This document shows, one piece after another, positions 45,464 to 57,183 of a DNA stretch of 64,000 nucleotides. This stretch comes from Hsuehochloa calcarea (lineage: Eukaryota; Streptophyta; Magnoliopsida; Poales; Poaceae). Position numbers and translations under genes: made by a program. Location: NCBI GenBank assembly GCA_036346395.1, contig CM070602.1, positions 21,399,098 to 21,463,097 on the forward strand, read 5' to 3'. Each line of letters starts with the position of its first letter. Position 1 is the first letter of the stretch. The notes beneath the pieces are model-generated. The model was not told where the DNA came from. It was given only the letters and a program-made list of their open reading frames with translations, and did not search any database.

Positions 45464-46830
45464 GTGTTTGTAACCATTGCTCATGATAGGACTTCAACTA
45501 GGATCAAGGACACTCATTACGCTTTGCATACTACTCGCAGACATGTGTCTCAAGATCTTTGGGTTCCCAAGTCTATTTTAACTAACCCCATGTTGAGACA
45601 CATCGATCTTTTATGCCTTGATTTTCGGGATCGTCGCGGAAGGAGGAAGAACACGTGGCTCGTCGACTCACTGCTCACGCCACATGACCGGAGACTCTAG
45701 ATGGTTCACTTTCTTCACGCGGCGACGGTGATGACTTCATCACCTTCGAGATGATTCACAAGGGCGGATCGAAGGAACCGGATCGATCGGGGTGAACGAT
45801 GTGTTCATTCTCAAGGATGTCGCTCTTGTGTCCAAGCTAAGGTACAATCTTCTTTACGTCTCACGACTTCTCGATGATGGCTATGAGACTAGATTTAAGA
45901 AGAACGCTTGTCGGGTGCTTGATTCTTTTGGTGAGCTCATTTTTGGAATTTCTAGAGTTGGTAGAATATTTAGAGCTGATTTTTCTGAATCTCTTGCCGG
46001 ATCTCTCAAATGTTTAGTTGCATCTTCTTCGATATCCGCTTTGGCACCGACGCTTGGGGCACATTGGTTTTGATCATCCGACACGAGTTAGCGGCCTTGA
46101 TCTCATGAGAGGCTTGCCTAAACTCAAAGTCGCCAAAGATGTCAGATGTGCTCCTCGTAGGCATGGCAAGCAAGTTGCCGCCACACCCTTCATTGACTAT
46201 GGTCATGACCGACGACCGTGACGCTTGCTTCATATGGATACCGTTGGTCCCGCTAGGGTTCTGGCCGATCGGTGGCAATTGGTACATTCTTGTCATAGTC
46301 GATGATTTTTCGAGATATTCTTGGGTGTTCTTTCTTGCTTCAAGGATGAGGTCTTTGATCATTATCATGATCTTGTTCTTCGCTTGGCTTCGAACTTCCC
46401 GTGCCTTGAGAGCAATCCGCAGTGACAATGGCACGGAGTTCAAGAATGCCTCGCTTGCCTCTTTTGTGCCGAAGCGCAGATTGAGCATCGCTTCTCTTCT
46501 CCACACGCCCTCAACAAAATGGCGTTGTGGAAAGGAAGAACAGGACCTTAGTCTCGATGGCTAGGACGATGCTAGATGAGTATAGCACACCGAGAGGTTT
46601 TGGGCGAAGCTATTGCTACAGCTTGCCATATTTCAAATCGTGTCTTTACGAGACCGCCTTTGGGCAAGACTTCTTATGAGCTTGCTTTGGCGAAAAACCC
46701 TCGCTTTAGCACTTTCGAGTCTTTGGATCGAAGTGTTTTATTCTCAAGACAGGGAATCTAGATAAATTTGAATCAAGAACTTGTGATGGTTTATTTCTAG
46801 GTTATCCCGCTCATTCGAGGGGTTTTCGGG
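45464..46830 (+). pseudogene. Protease and integrase remains of element C
   Basis: Includes NTWLVDS (protease start, frame lost directly after), YNLLYVSRLLDDGYETRFKK, RRLGHIGFDHPTRV, WYILVIVDDFSRYSWVFF, ALRAIRSDNGTEFKNASLAS, then fragments matching NRVFTRPPLGKTSYEL. At least six frame changes compared with element E's single 285-residue integrase frame. Confidence 0.78.
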
Positions 46831-47272
46831 TTTTAATGTTGAAACTAACATTGTCCAGAGACATGCAATGTCACTTTTGATGAGACTAGCCTGCAGCCTA
46901 GATCCGATGTTTCGTGACTTACAGTGACAGAGAGCATATTTGTTGAGGAAGATGAGGATGAAATTGATGATGCTCCTCCACTTGCCGCTAATGCTCGATT
47001 CCACTCCGTAACTCTCTACGATCGCTTCACCTCCAATTGAGGCTCTGCGCATCTTCTTCATCGCCAGATACTGCGGAGGTTGAGGAGATACTATCTCCCC
47101 AGCGCTCCTTTGCACATCCGAGCGGACCCTTCTGATCGATGATTGGTAGTCTCCATGAGCGACTCACTCGCCTGTATCATGATCCGAGTCTTTTCTCTCA
47201 CTCTGCATTTGTAGCGTCTTTTGAACCCAAAGATATATCACATGCTTTATCGATGCTAGTTGGGTCAATGCC

Positions 47273-48199
47273 ATGCATGAGGAGTTAGAAAACTTTGAAA
47301 GAAATAAAGTCCGGAACCTTGTAGAACCTCCTAGTGGTCATAATGTAATTGGTACCCGCTGGGTGTTTAAAATAAACAAAATGAGGATGGTTCTGTGGTT
47401 AGAAACAAGGCTAGGTTGGTAGCTCAGGGTTTTAGCCAGGTTGAGGGGTTAGATTTTGATGAGACCTTCGCTCCTGTTGCTAGATTAGAAGCCATTCGCA
47501 TCTTGCTTGCATTCATTTGCATCTAAAGGTTTTAGGTTGCATCAAATGGATGTTAAGAGTGCTTTTCAATGGTTTTATAGAGGAGGAAGTGTATGTTAGG
47601 CAACCCCCGGCTTTGAGGATTCCAAGCACCACGATCGTGTCTTTAAGCTATCCAAAGCCTTGTATGGTCTTAAGCAAGCCCCTAGAGCCTGGTATGATAG
47701 ACTTAAGACCTTTCTGCTTAAGAATGATTTTAAAATGGGAAAAGTTGATAAGACTCTATTCATTCTTAGGCATGGCAATGACTTCCTGCTTGTTCAGATT
47801 TACGTTGATGATATTATCTTTGGTGGTTCCTCTCATGCTCTTGTTTCCGCTTTTTCCGAGACCATGTCCGTGGAATTTGAGATGAGTATGATGGGCGAGC
47901 TCAACTACTTTCGGGCCGCAAATCAAGCAATGCAAGGAAGGGATCTTCATCCATCAAACGAAGTACACCAAGGATCTTCTCAAGCGCTTTGATATGGGTG
48001 ATCGCAAGGCGATCGCCACTCCCATGGCGACTTCGATCGCTGGATCCGATGAGGAAGGGAAGCCGTGGATCAACGCGAGTACCGCAAAGATGATCGGCTC
48101 CCTCTGTACTGACGGCCTCAAGACCGGACATCCACTTCGCGTCCGCCTCGCGCGAGGTTTCAGCGCCACCGAGGACTTCACATCGCCAAGCCGTTAAGC
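47273..48199 (+). pseudogene. Reverse transcriptase remains of element C
   Basis: Collinear with the B reverse transcriptase from MHEELENFERNKV. The frame changes near 47370 and 47515. The block 47660-47992 keeps MYGLKQAPRAWYDRL, YVDDIIFGGSSHALV and MSMMGELNYF before breaking again. Confidence 0.82.
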
Positions 48200-48239
48200 G
48201 CATCTTCGTGTATTTACATTCTACTCTTCATTATGGCAT

Positions 48240-48732
48240 TTGGTATTCTTGCTCTTCTTCGTCCCATTCGGGGTTTTTCGATTCGATTTTGGGTCAGAGG
48301 CTAGATAGGAAGAGCACTTCGGTACATGTCATTTCTTAGGCACGCCTCTTGTCTCTTGGTCTTCTAGGAAGCGGTCTTACATTGCACAATCCATCTTTGA
48401 AGTTGAATATGTAGTCTAGCTAGTCAGTAGTCGATTTTGTGGATGGTGTCCACTCTAAGGACTTTGGGTTAAATTTTGCTAGTGTTCCTCTTTTCTGTGA
48501 TAACACTTCTGCTATTAACATTGCTAAGAACCCTGTGCAACACTCTAGGACCAAGCACATAGACATTCGCTATCACTTCCTTAGAGACCATGTCGAGAAG
48601 GGTGATATTGTGCTGCATTTTGTGGAGTCCGAGGCTCAATTGGCTGATATCCTCACCAAACCTTTAGACCCAACTAGGTTTGCCACCTTGAGAAGCGAGT
48701 TAGGGGTAATTTATCCCTATGGGTTGGTTTGA
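48240..48732 (+). pseudogene. RNase H of element C
   Basis: Starts in broken frames. 48439-48732 is intact: VPLFCDNTSAINIAKNP, HIDIRYHFLRDHVEKGD, LADILTKPLDPTRF, then LRSELGVIYPYGLV and TGA. It ends directly at a GAGGGGGAG polypurine tract. It shows the complete C-terminus that element B has lost. Confidence 0.82.
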
Positions 48733-50481
48733 GGGGGAGTTCGATCTTTTCTGATCTTACCTTGTTCTTTTGATCTTTTATTGTTCTTTTTCTGAACTTA
48801 TTGATTTTTTTTGAACTTTTTAGGTTTTTAAGCTTTTTATTGCATCTCATTGTATCATATTGCATTCATATGAAAAAAAATACATCAAGTGGTATGAAAA
48901 ATCCAAAAAGATGCATTGTAATATAAGATCTTCTGCTTATCTTTTAAAATTGATGAAGCTTTGCCTATTACCCTTTGGAGCTTTAGTATTTCAATTCTTG
49001 CTCAATGCCATGTCTAGTTCTTTGACTTGCTAAAATTATCATGCTATTACATGTGTAGCTAAGTCTTTGCTATATGAGCTAGAACTTTAAAACAACTCGA
49101 ACTAAAAATTGCAATTTGTGGATGTTTTAGCGAGTTGCACAATTAGTGCTCCTTTTGTGACATTGGCCCTGTCAGAATTGCTTTGTGAGCTCTTGAATCT
49201 AAAATTGACCATTACTTGAGCTTTTGTGTTCTTGAGATTCTAAAAGCGCTCTTGTGAAAAAATGAAAATCAAGATTGTCTTATGCTTAAAATGTGCCAAA
49301 CTATTCTTACGAGACCCTTGTCAAATGACATGAACTTGGAGATAGTTTGATGATCCGACGATCTCATGGGGATTGCTTGTCGAAATGACATGAACCTCAA
49401 GATTTGTCGCCTGGTAGAAGCTTAGAAAGAGTTTGTGGATGGCTCCTAGTCCGGGATCTTCTTTACTAAGATATACCTTTAATCAACTTCTCGTCAAGCT
49501 TAGGATGAGTTTGTGGATGGCTCCTAGTCCGTGATCTTGTCACTAAGTTAGATCATTAGTCAACTTCAATATTCATTGCATATGAGAAAACTGTTGACAA
49601 ATGGGTTTTAAGAAATATTGAGCAAAATGATTCAATACAGACTGATTGACTCTTAATGTGGTCTTTGTTAGATTTTTGATCTTACTTTGACATTTTGACA
49701 TGGCCAATTTCATTTTAGGATCCTCGTTGATGAACTTGTCAATTTGAAGCTTTGCTTAAATTGATCAAATCCATTGCTTTACTTTTGAGCCTTTATGCTT
49801 AGCTTTGTTATATATGTCTTACCATGATCTTGCTAGCACTATCAGGCTTGATATGTTGTTTGTGCAATATTAGAAATGCTGACTTGCTCTTTTGGGTAAT
49901 CTCCAAAGCTTCTTGTAATCAAAATTTGAAAAATACAAAAATGAAGCCACTCCATTGCACTTCATGCATACTTCTTCTTTTTGCTTCTTTCTTCATTCTG
50001 CAAATTGCTATCTCTGGATGAGAGGAAGGCGTGATTCCTTGATGACTCCATTGTCAAAGGGGGAGAAGATATTTTCAATGATGGGGAAGTTTATACAAAG
50101 GGAGAAAGTTGAGAATTTGAAATTTTTGAAATCGAGGATCATAGTGAGGGGAGTTTTTGAATTGCATTCTTATTGCCTTATTGACTCTTCTGAACTTGAA
50201 TTGCATTTATTACACCTCACAATGATCAAAGGTCAATTGAACAATTGTTCTTTCATATGGACCTTAAGTGAGATTTTTGACTTTTAAAATCAAAGTTTTT
50301 ATGCTTTCTTTGCCTTATCTCACTTGTCTATGCTATTCTGATGCCAGCTTGGTCATTTCCATTGCTTTCTCTTGCTTATGGACCAAGTTGTGCCTTTGTG
50401 CGAAAACGGAAGTATTTTACTTTTCAAACCTTCAAATTACATTTTCTGGATTATTGCCAATGTGTTCATCAAGGGGGAGAT
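48733..50481 (+). other. 3' non-coding region of element C with multiple polypurine tracts
   Basis: No convincing gene. Collinear with 26606-28130 of B plus the ~350 bp that B lacks. A short open frame at 49824-50021 matches one in B (27380) but shows no known domain. The final tract AAGGGGGAGAT abuts the 3' LTR. Confidence 0.7.
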
Positions 50482-52452
50482 TGTGGATATCATGGGGATA
50501 TGCTCCGATCTTAGGATGATGTGACAATTGGCAATGGCGTTAACGGTTTGTCGCTTCACGGTTTTCGACAAAGTTTCAGATCTGCTCAGCATTCTCGATA
50601 GGCGGTCCGACCGCCATAGCATGGCGGTCCGACCGTCCCAAATCGGTCGGACCGGCCATGTCGGCGGTCGACCGCCGTGACAAAATGGTCGAATGGGTCG
50701 GGCCAAAATAGGTATTGTAGACAAGTGAGGGATCCTAATACACTTGGTCTCATAATTTTGGAGTTCCCAAGCAAAAGTTCTATTGATTTAAAGTTTCCGA
50801 TGAGGTTTCGGATTTTCGGGGTTGAAAATTGGCTAAGTCCTCTACGCGGTCCGACCGCCTTGTGGTGGCGGTCGAGGCCGGCCATTAAATGATCGACCGC
50901 CCCAGGGGCGGTCTGACCGGTTCTGACTTGTTCATCGGCCAACTTCGTGGCGATGATGTTTTGTTAGGTCAAAGTCATGGGTTTCAGTGCATATGTGTTG
51001 CATGATGCATGTTTTGACTAACGTGGGTCAAGTTGTGAAGAACTTGTTCCCGGATTCGATTTGCTTGTTTATTGTTGTGCAGGTTGCTTGGTGGTCAACG
51101 ACGGTCAACGGCGAGGATGATCGGGACTAGGCTTGGAGAGCTGAGGTCCAGAACGATCGACGATGCCGGGTGAGGTCAATGAACTCAAGTGTGGTGCATA
51201 ATAGACAAGGATGACCGAACGGGCAGTTCGGTGCGACTGGTTGGATCAAGCGGCGCGGGGTCGGTGCAAGTGCCATGGTGGTTCTGGTGGGAGCCGGATG
51301 GGAGAGACTTGCCGACATGTTGAGAGCCGCTGATCAACCTACACGTGGCGAAGCATGGGAGGTGCTTCACAAAGATGGGACTCGGTCTTTGCAAAAAGAT
51401 CGAGAAGGGGTATTTTGGTAATTATACCAAATACCGCCTTGGTGACTTTTGACGACTCGCGGCGCAAGATGGCGTGGAGAAGCGGAGTAGGTCAAGAGGA
51501 GATGAAGACGCCGCCGAGAGGTGCGTGTGTGACCCGCTTGTTTTGGGCCTTAACGGAGCCCATTAGGGTAACTCTTCTAGAAGGTTTAAGTCTCCACTAT
51601 AAATAGAGGAGGAGGTGGTCGCACCCTTCAACCCTTTCATGCTTGAAACCCTAGTTTTGGCTTAGGTGCTTAGGGAAGGTTTAGTGGAGGTTAGGGTTCT
51701 AGAGAGAGAGAGATGTTTTGATCTTGTGTCCATGCGTATCCGTATGAGTGATCAGAATCAATACATTATCAAATCAATCCAAAGAAGAGTTCTCTAAGAT
51801 GAGTTCATTTGCCTTCTTTCTCTATTTGGTGATTTTGAGTCTTTCTTTGATTCGCATGTTTTGGTTGATTTCTTTATATGATCTAGCTTGCGTGACATAT
51901 GGGAACACATCTAAGATCATCTTGATCATCAATCACCCACGAGCAAGTTTTTGGATCTAGTTTTCGCTTTTGACTCGGTTTGAACCATCCATCTCTCAAA
52001 CTGAAAAAGGTCATAACTTTTCCATGGATCTTCATGATCTTCGATTGAATAGGTTCTGACATCCTAGAGAAGGTGTGTACCAAGTTTCATCAAGTTTGGA
52101 GTTGTAGATCAAAAGTTACATCTATTTGCAACTTCGCTTTTCGGTGATTTCACTGCTCATCTACCGAGGTGGACCGCCCCTCTACAGAGGTCGGACCGCC
52201 CATAGGACCGGTCGGACCGCCCTTGAATAGAGGTCAGACCGCCCCACACTTAGGAAATCAAGTTTTGGTTGTTTTTTGTTGTTTTGCATCGGGGTTTTGA
52301 TTGGATTCAATCCTAGTCTTCCGCTGTACTGGTATATCGATCTTCATAGCTTCTATAGCTATTGGAGTGAAATTTGTGTTGAATCTAATCGTGGTTGAAA
52401 AAGTGAGCGTGCTCCTATTCACCCCCCCTCTAGTCGCCTTTTCGGTCCAACA
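50482..52452 (+). repeat. 3' LTR of element C
   Basis: 1971 bp, collinear with 41353-43279. It has lost single bases at CCAGATC (here CCGATC, 50504) and CCGGCC/CCGGTC sites (50608 and 50635). TATA box at 51598-51605. Confidence 0.9.
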
Positions 52453-52457
52453 ATAAG

Positions 52458-52719
52458 AAACATCAGGAATATGGAAAGAGGAATTCGAAAGAGTGCCTCG
52501 TCCTGCGACAGAGAGAGAGGTATCATCTGCTGTCGAAACAGTGATATAATCAGCTAAAGGATAAATGGTAGTGAGGCTATTGGAATCAGATGTCATATGA
52601 AAGGAAGCATCAGAGTCAAGAATCCAAGGTGATATACCCGAGGAAGGAGTAGAAGGTGGTCTCTCACTAAAAGACTGTGTAGCAGAACCAGCAGAACCAA
52701 ACGGTGCAGAAGCAGCCAT
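52458..52719 (-). pseudogene. Protease of element D
   Basis: Minus-strand frame with WILDSDASFHMTSDS: the catalytic DSG reads DSD (Gly to Asp). It is followed by YPLADYITVSTADDTSL, GRGTLSNSSFHIPDVSY and then the ATAAG target site of element C. It continues at 41352. Confidence 0.82.
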
Positions 52720-52799
52720 GCGGCGTAGTAGTGTGAGAAACTACTAAGAATCAGAAGCACTAGAGCTCCTCTGAGAGGATGAACCACCAGTGCCCTTCG

Positions 52800-53708
52800 A
52801 AGGATAGTCACCACGACGTAAATCCCTCTTCTTCTTGTAGCAGAACTGCTTCACATGTCCATACTTGTTGCAATAGACATAGTGGAGTCCCCCTACCAAC
52901 AATAGCTGTCACTAGTGAAGACACAACGGATGATGGAACAACTGTAGTAGGTGTAGAAGCTGAAAGAGCTGCCAGAACCGAAGGAAACAACTAGGACGAC
53001 AGTAGACCTGCAACATGAAGGAAAATCTCCTCAGTATGAACAGCTACAGGGCCTCCAACAAAGTCACACGAGGGTGGCGTGCCTGCAAATGAGCACGAGT
53101 CTGCTCATACTCAGCCCGAAGACGTGTCAAGAAGTCGTACATGCGACGAAGCTCCAAGTGAGACTGCTGATGCTGACAACACTGACAAATGTGATAAACA
53201 TCCGGTCCCAAAGAGTCAATCTGACGCCATACCGCAGACAACTGGGCATAGAACTCGTCCATAGTGGCATCTCTTGCTACAACGACTGCTCTTGACGCAT
53301 AACAGAAAGGTACAAGGAATCACAACGGTTGTGCAGATGCTCCCACATCAAATGTGCTGAGGCCAAGCCAACCACATCCCTAGTGAGATGCACTTCCATG
53401 CTATCAACCAGAATAGCAGAGGTATGGGCATCCTCATCAATCAATGTCTTGTATGCAGCATACCGAGTCTGAAAATTCTCCATGACATCCTCAAAAGCAT
53501 CAGATATCCCTTTACTAGTATCTTCAGAAGCACCCTTCGGGAGCATGGGCTCGACAGGTGGAACAGGGCGAGGTGGACAAGGCAACTCGCCGGTGAGAAA
53601 ATCCCAAAGATGCTGACCACACATATTGAGGTACATGTGCTGAAACCAGTCTCGATAATTGAGACTAGTGAAGATCACCAGGCAACGAGGAACGAAAATA
53701 GTGCCCAT
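52800..53708 (-). pseudogene. Gag of element D
   Basis: Begins MGTIFVPRCLVIFTSLNYRD and WFQHMYLNMCGQHLWDFLTG (53708 down), then MDEFYAQLSAVWRQIDSLGPD (53262 down) with a frameshift between. The zinc knuckle near 52830-52865 reads HYVYCNKYGHVKQFCYKKK: its first Cys (CxxC position) is Tyr, a TGT to TAT change. Confidence 0.8.
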
Positions 53709-53719
53709 TGGTAGGCGGC

Positions 53720-54478
53720 GCTGGACGGTGCGGCAACCAAGACAACGAAGTTTAACAGGCAGTGCTAGACGGCACGGCGGTTAGAACGTTGTGCTATTTT
53801 TTCTCGGGCCGACTCACTTAAACAAGATGAACCGCTTGCTCGACCCGGGAGCCAAACGACTCGTGAGCCAAAACACGTACGGGGAACCTAGGGTTCCCCC
53901 ATGGCGACGACGCGAGTGGCGGCAGCGACCCAAGCGAAAGCGGCAGCGAAGGTTCGTGCGGAGATGAGCGAAAGCGGCGGCCGGAGTAGCGGCTTGGTCT
54001 CGACGGCGACCCAAGCGGAAGCGGCAGAGGAGGTTCGTGCGGAGGCGAGCGACAGCGGCGTCCGGAGCAGCGGCAGCAGCAGCGATGGCCGGAGAGAGCG
54101 AAGGGGGCGACGCCCCGAAGTGATGATGACCGCGCAGACCGGCGATGGGTGACGATCAACGAGGAGGCATGGCCTGGAGTGACGACGATGGTCGGGCAAA
54201 CTATGGATCTGGCCGGGCGACAAGCGAAGGAGGTGGCGGCAGGTCAAGGTAGTGCCTACGGCCGCACGGGCAAAGATGACGTCGGCGGCGGCCTGGAGCG
54301 ACGGCAACGGAGCCAGGCTGCCCGAGACAAAGGTCCAGTACGACGGTGATGGAGCCGAGCGGCCCGAGACGAAGGCCGCCCGGATGAAAGAGCCAGCGGC
54401 GACCTGGCTGGCGAAAAAAACCAGTCGGTGGTGGCACCGCAGCAAAATCAGACGGTGGCTTGACGAAACCCTATTTAT
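53720..54478 (-). other. GC-rich leader of element D with an 81-bp duplication
   Basis: About 760 bp between gag and the primer site, far richer in GC than the rest of D. A 68-bp unit (GCGACCCAAGCGRAAGCGGC...) occurs at 53925-53992 and 54006-54073. Open frames on both strands are Arg/Ala/Gly-rich and unrecognised. It resembles in kind the GC-rich leader of element A. Confidence 0.5.
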
Positions 54479-54491
54479 GGCTCTGATACCA
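54479..54491 (-). other. Primer-binding site of element D
   Basis: Minus-strand TGGTATCAGAGCC abutting the LTR end ATAACA. Confidence 0.85.
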
Positions 54492-54530
54492 TGTTATGAA
54501 TATAGCTTGTATTCATTATGAGACCAATGG
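54492..54530 (-). repeat. Remnant of element D 5' LTR
   Basis: 39 bp starting TGTTATGAATATAGC next to the primer site. It is then cut by a different LTR starting at 54531. Confidence 0.55.
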
Positions 54531-54713
54531 TGTAAGATCGAGGAGACCGACTAGAGGGGGTGAATAAACAGTTATAAAAACTTCTATGGCTAAAACCGAT
54601 TTCTAATGCATAAGCTAATAACAATACGGTTTTGCATAATTAAAGCCTAAATCAACTAGTCATTACTAAGTGCACCAAAAACATAACACTACTGATAGTG
54701 ATAGCAATCATAC
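54531..54713 (-). repeat. LTR fragment of a second Sirevirus-like family
   Basis: Starts TGTAAGATCGAGGAGACCG and CTAGAGGGGGTGAATAAAC. This resembles the terminal part of the Sirevirus LTRs here (TGTTGGATCGAAAAGACGAC, CTAGAGG...GTGAATAGG) but then diverges completely. It is interrupted at 54714 by element E. Confidence 0.55.
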
Positions 54714-56514
54714 TGTTGGATCGAAAAGACGACTAGAGGGGGGGGGGTGAATAGGAGCACGCTCACTTTTTCACAAATTATGAATTCAACACAATCACAC
54801 TCCAATAGCTATGAGGAAACTATGAAGATCAATATACCAGTACAGCGGAAGACTAGTATTGAATTCAATTTAATCCCCTGAGCAATATGACAAAAACATC
54901 AAAGATCAAAGCAACACAGTGCACTGGCGGTCTGACCTCTGGACTTGACCGGTCGGACCGATTTCCGGGCGGTCGAACCTCTGTTATACCGGCGGTCGGG
55001 CCGCTTCCAAATCGGTCGGACCGGTGGTGAGGGGCGGTCGGACCGGCAGACTCGCAACAGATCCAAACAAGAAACGGCCCGATGACGAAGTTGCAATTAG
55101 GTCTAACTTTTGATTATCAACTCCAAACTTCACGAAACTTTGCACATACCTTCTCTATGCTATTGAGGACCTATTCCAATCGAATATTATGATAATTCTT
55201 GGCTAGATCCTGAACAGCTGTCAATTGAGTAAGAGAGGGTCTAAAATCGGACAAGAACGAAAACTTGATCCTAATGCTTGTTCGTGAGTGATTGATGATC
55301 AAGATGATCCTCGATAGGCTCACACATATCACAGCAAGCTAATTCATGTGAAAGAATCAATCAAAAACTCGTGGATCAAAGAAAACCCTAAAATCACGAA
55401 ATTGAAAGTAAGAACGAAAAGAGACTTATCTCAAGCAAACCTTGCATAGATTAAATTAAGTGATTGATGTTTGGATTACACCCACTCCATCAAGGAACAG
55501 TGGTCAATCCAAGATCACGAAAATCACCTCAAACCATCAAGAGCCCTAGCCTCCACCTCAACTCCCCCTAAGCCAATTAGGGTTTTGAAACATAAAAGAA
55601 CCGAGTGAGCCGGTGCAGCCACCACCTCCTCCTATTTATAGTGGAGGCCTAGAACTTCTAGGGTTGACTCTATTGGGCTCCCGTTAAGGCCCACTAACAA
55701 ACAGGTCACACACGCACGCTCGCAGCGCCGTTTTAACCTTTTGACCTAAACACTTCACCTAGCGCCATCTTGCGCTCAGATTTGCTAATAGGTCACCCTT
55801 GTCCATCTTGCGCCACGCTTGAGTCATTGACCTTACCCGCATCGCCGATCGCTCGACCTCAACTCTCCAAGTCTAGTCCCGATCATCCTCGCCGTTGACC
55901 GTCGTTGACCACCAAGCAACCTCGCACAACCATAGCAAAGCAACCACGAATTCGGGAACAAGTTCTTCACAACTTGACCCATGTTAGTCAAAACATGCAT
56001 CATGCAATACATATGCCATGAAACCAATGAACTTGACTTAACAAAACAACATCACCACGAAGTTGGCTGACGTTCATAAGTGGAAATCGGTCCGATCGCT
56101 CACTGTGAGCCGGTCGGACTGCCCTCTGGCCGGTCGGACCGCTCCCCGTGAGCCGGTCGGACCGCCACAAGGGACTTAGCCGAATTTCAAGCCCTGAAAT
56201 TCTGAAACCTTCTGGAAATTTAAAATGAATAGAACTTTTGCTTGGAGGCTCCAAAAATTATGAGACCAAGTGCATTGAGATCCCTTCACTTGCCTACACC
56301 CTCTATTTTTGGCCCAGCTTGTTCTGACCATTCTTTGGTCACGGCCGGTCCAACCGCCGCACATGGCCGGTCCGACCGATTTAGGATCGGTCGGACCGCC
56401 CCTGTCCAGAAAGCCCGACCTTTGTCGAAAACCCTGTGAAACGACAAACCATAAATGCCATTGCCAATTGTCACATTATCGTAAGATCTGCAGCATATCC
56501 CTATGATATCCACA
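54714..56514 (-). repeat. 3' LTR of element E
   Basis: 1801 bp, reverse-complement orientation to the LTRs of B and C. Contains a 10-G run at 54738-54747, palindromic GGTCGGACCG clusters at 54925-55045, 56090-56165 and 56340-56400, and a minus-strand TATAAATA at 55633-55640. Ends at ATATCCACA. Confidence 0.9.
55633..55640 (-). promoter_or_regulatory. LTR TATA box, element E
   Basis: Minus-strand TATAAATA in the context CCACTATAAATAGGAGG, identical in placement to those of B and C. Confidence 0.65.
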
Positions 56515-57136
56515 ATCTCCCCCTTGATGAACACATTGGCAATAATCTAGAAAATGTAATTTGGAGGTTTGAAAAGTAAAATACTTTCGTTTTCGCACAA
56601 AGGCACAACTTGGTCCATAAGCAAGAAAAAACAATGTAAATGACCAAGCTGGCATCAGAATATTATAGGCATGTGAGATAAGGTAAAAGAAAGCATAAAA
56701 ACTTTGATTTCCATAAAAGAGTCAAAATTCTCACATGAGGTCCATATGAAAGAACAATTGTTCAATTGACCTATGATCATTGTGAGGATAAATGAATGCA
56801 ATTCAAGTTCAGAATATTCAATAAGACAATAAGAATGCAACTCAAGAGCTCCCCCTCACTATGATCCTCAAATTTCAGAAACTTTCAAATTTTCAGTTTC
56901 TCCCCCTTTTTATCATTTTTATATGTCATCTCCCTGTTTGTAAAACAATGATATATATCTCCAAAAATTTATCATTAATACATTTAAACACATCTTCTCC
57001 CCCTTTGACAATGGAGTCATCAAGGAATCACGCCTTCCTCTCATCCAGAGATAACAAATATAGAATAAAGAAAGAAGCAAAACATAAGAAGCATAAGAAG
57101 GAGTATGCCTGAAATGCAATGAAGTGGCTTCATTTT

Positions 57137-57183
<47 letters not shown>

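Larger units (their letters stand above)
41353..52452 (+). mobile_element. Sirevirus-type copia element C nested in D, TSD ATAAG
   Basis: An 11,100-bp element of the same family as B, with LTRs 41353-43279 and 50482-52452 (TGTGGATATC..CCAACA). It is flanked by ATAAG at 41348-41352 and 52453-52457. All domains are present in order, but almost every frame is cut by 1-2 base deletions, many removing the middle base of CAG or CTG relative to B or to the other LTR. The 3' non-coding region has polypurine tracts at about 48733, 50056, 50098, 50147 and 50471. Confidence 0.92.
37548..54530 (-). mobile_element. Copia element D, 3'-truncated and carrying three nested insertions
   Basis: Minus-strand Ty1/copia element. 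On the right are its primer site and 39 bp of 5' LTR. Then come a GC-rich leader, gag, protease, integrase, RT and the start of RNase H, which stops at 37548 within AWKTKK, so the RNase H end and the 3' LTR are missing. Insertions: Sirevirus C in the protease-proximal region (41353-52452), hAT elements at 40646-41225 and 38379-38938. Removing each insertion and one copy of its target repeat rejoins the D coding sequence. The own D sequence left is about 4.7 kb. Confidence 0.85.
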
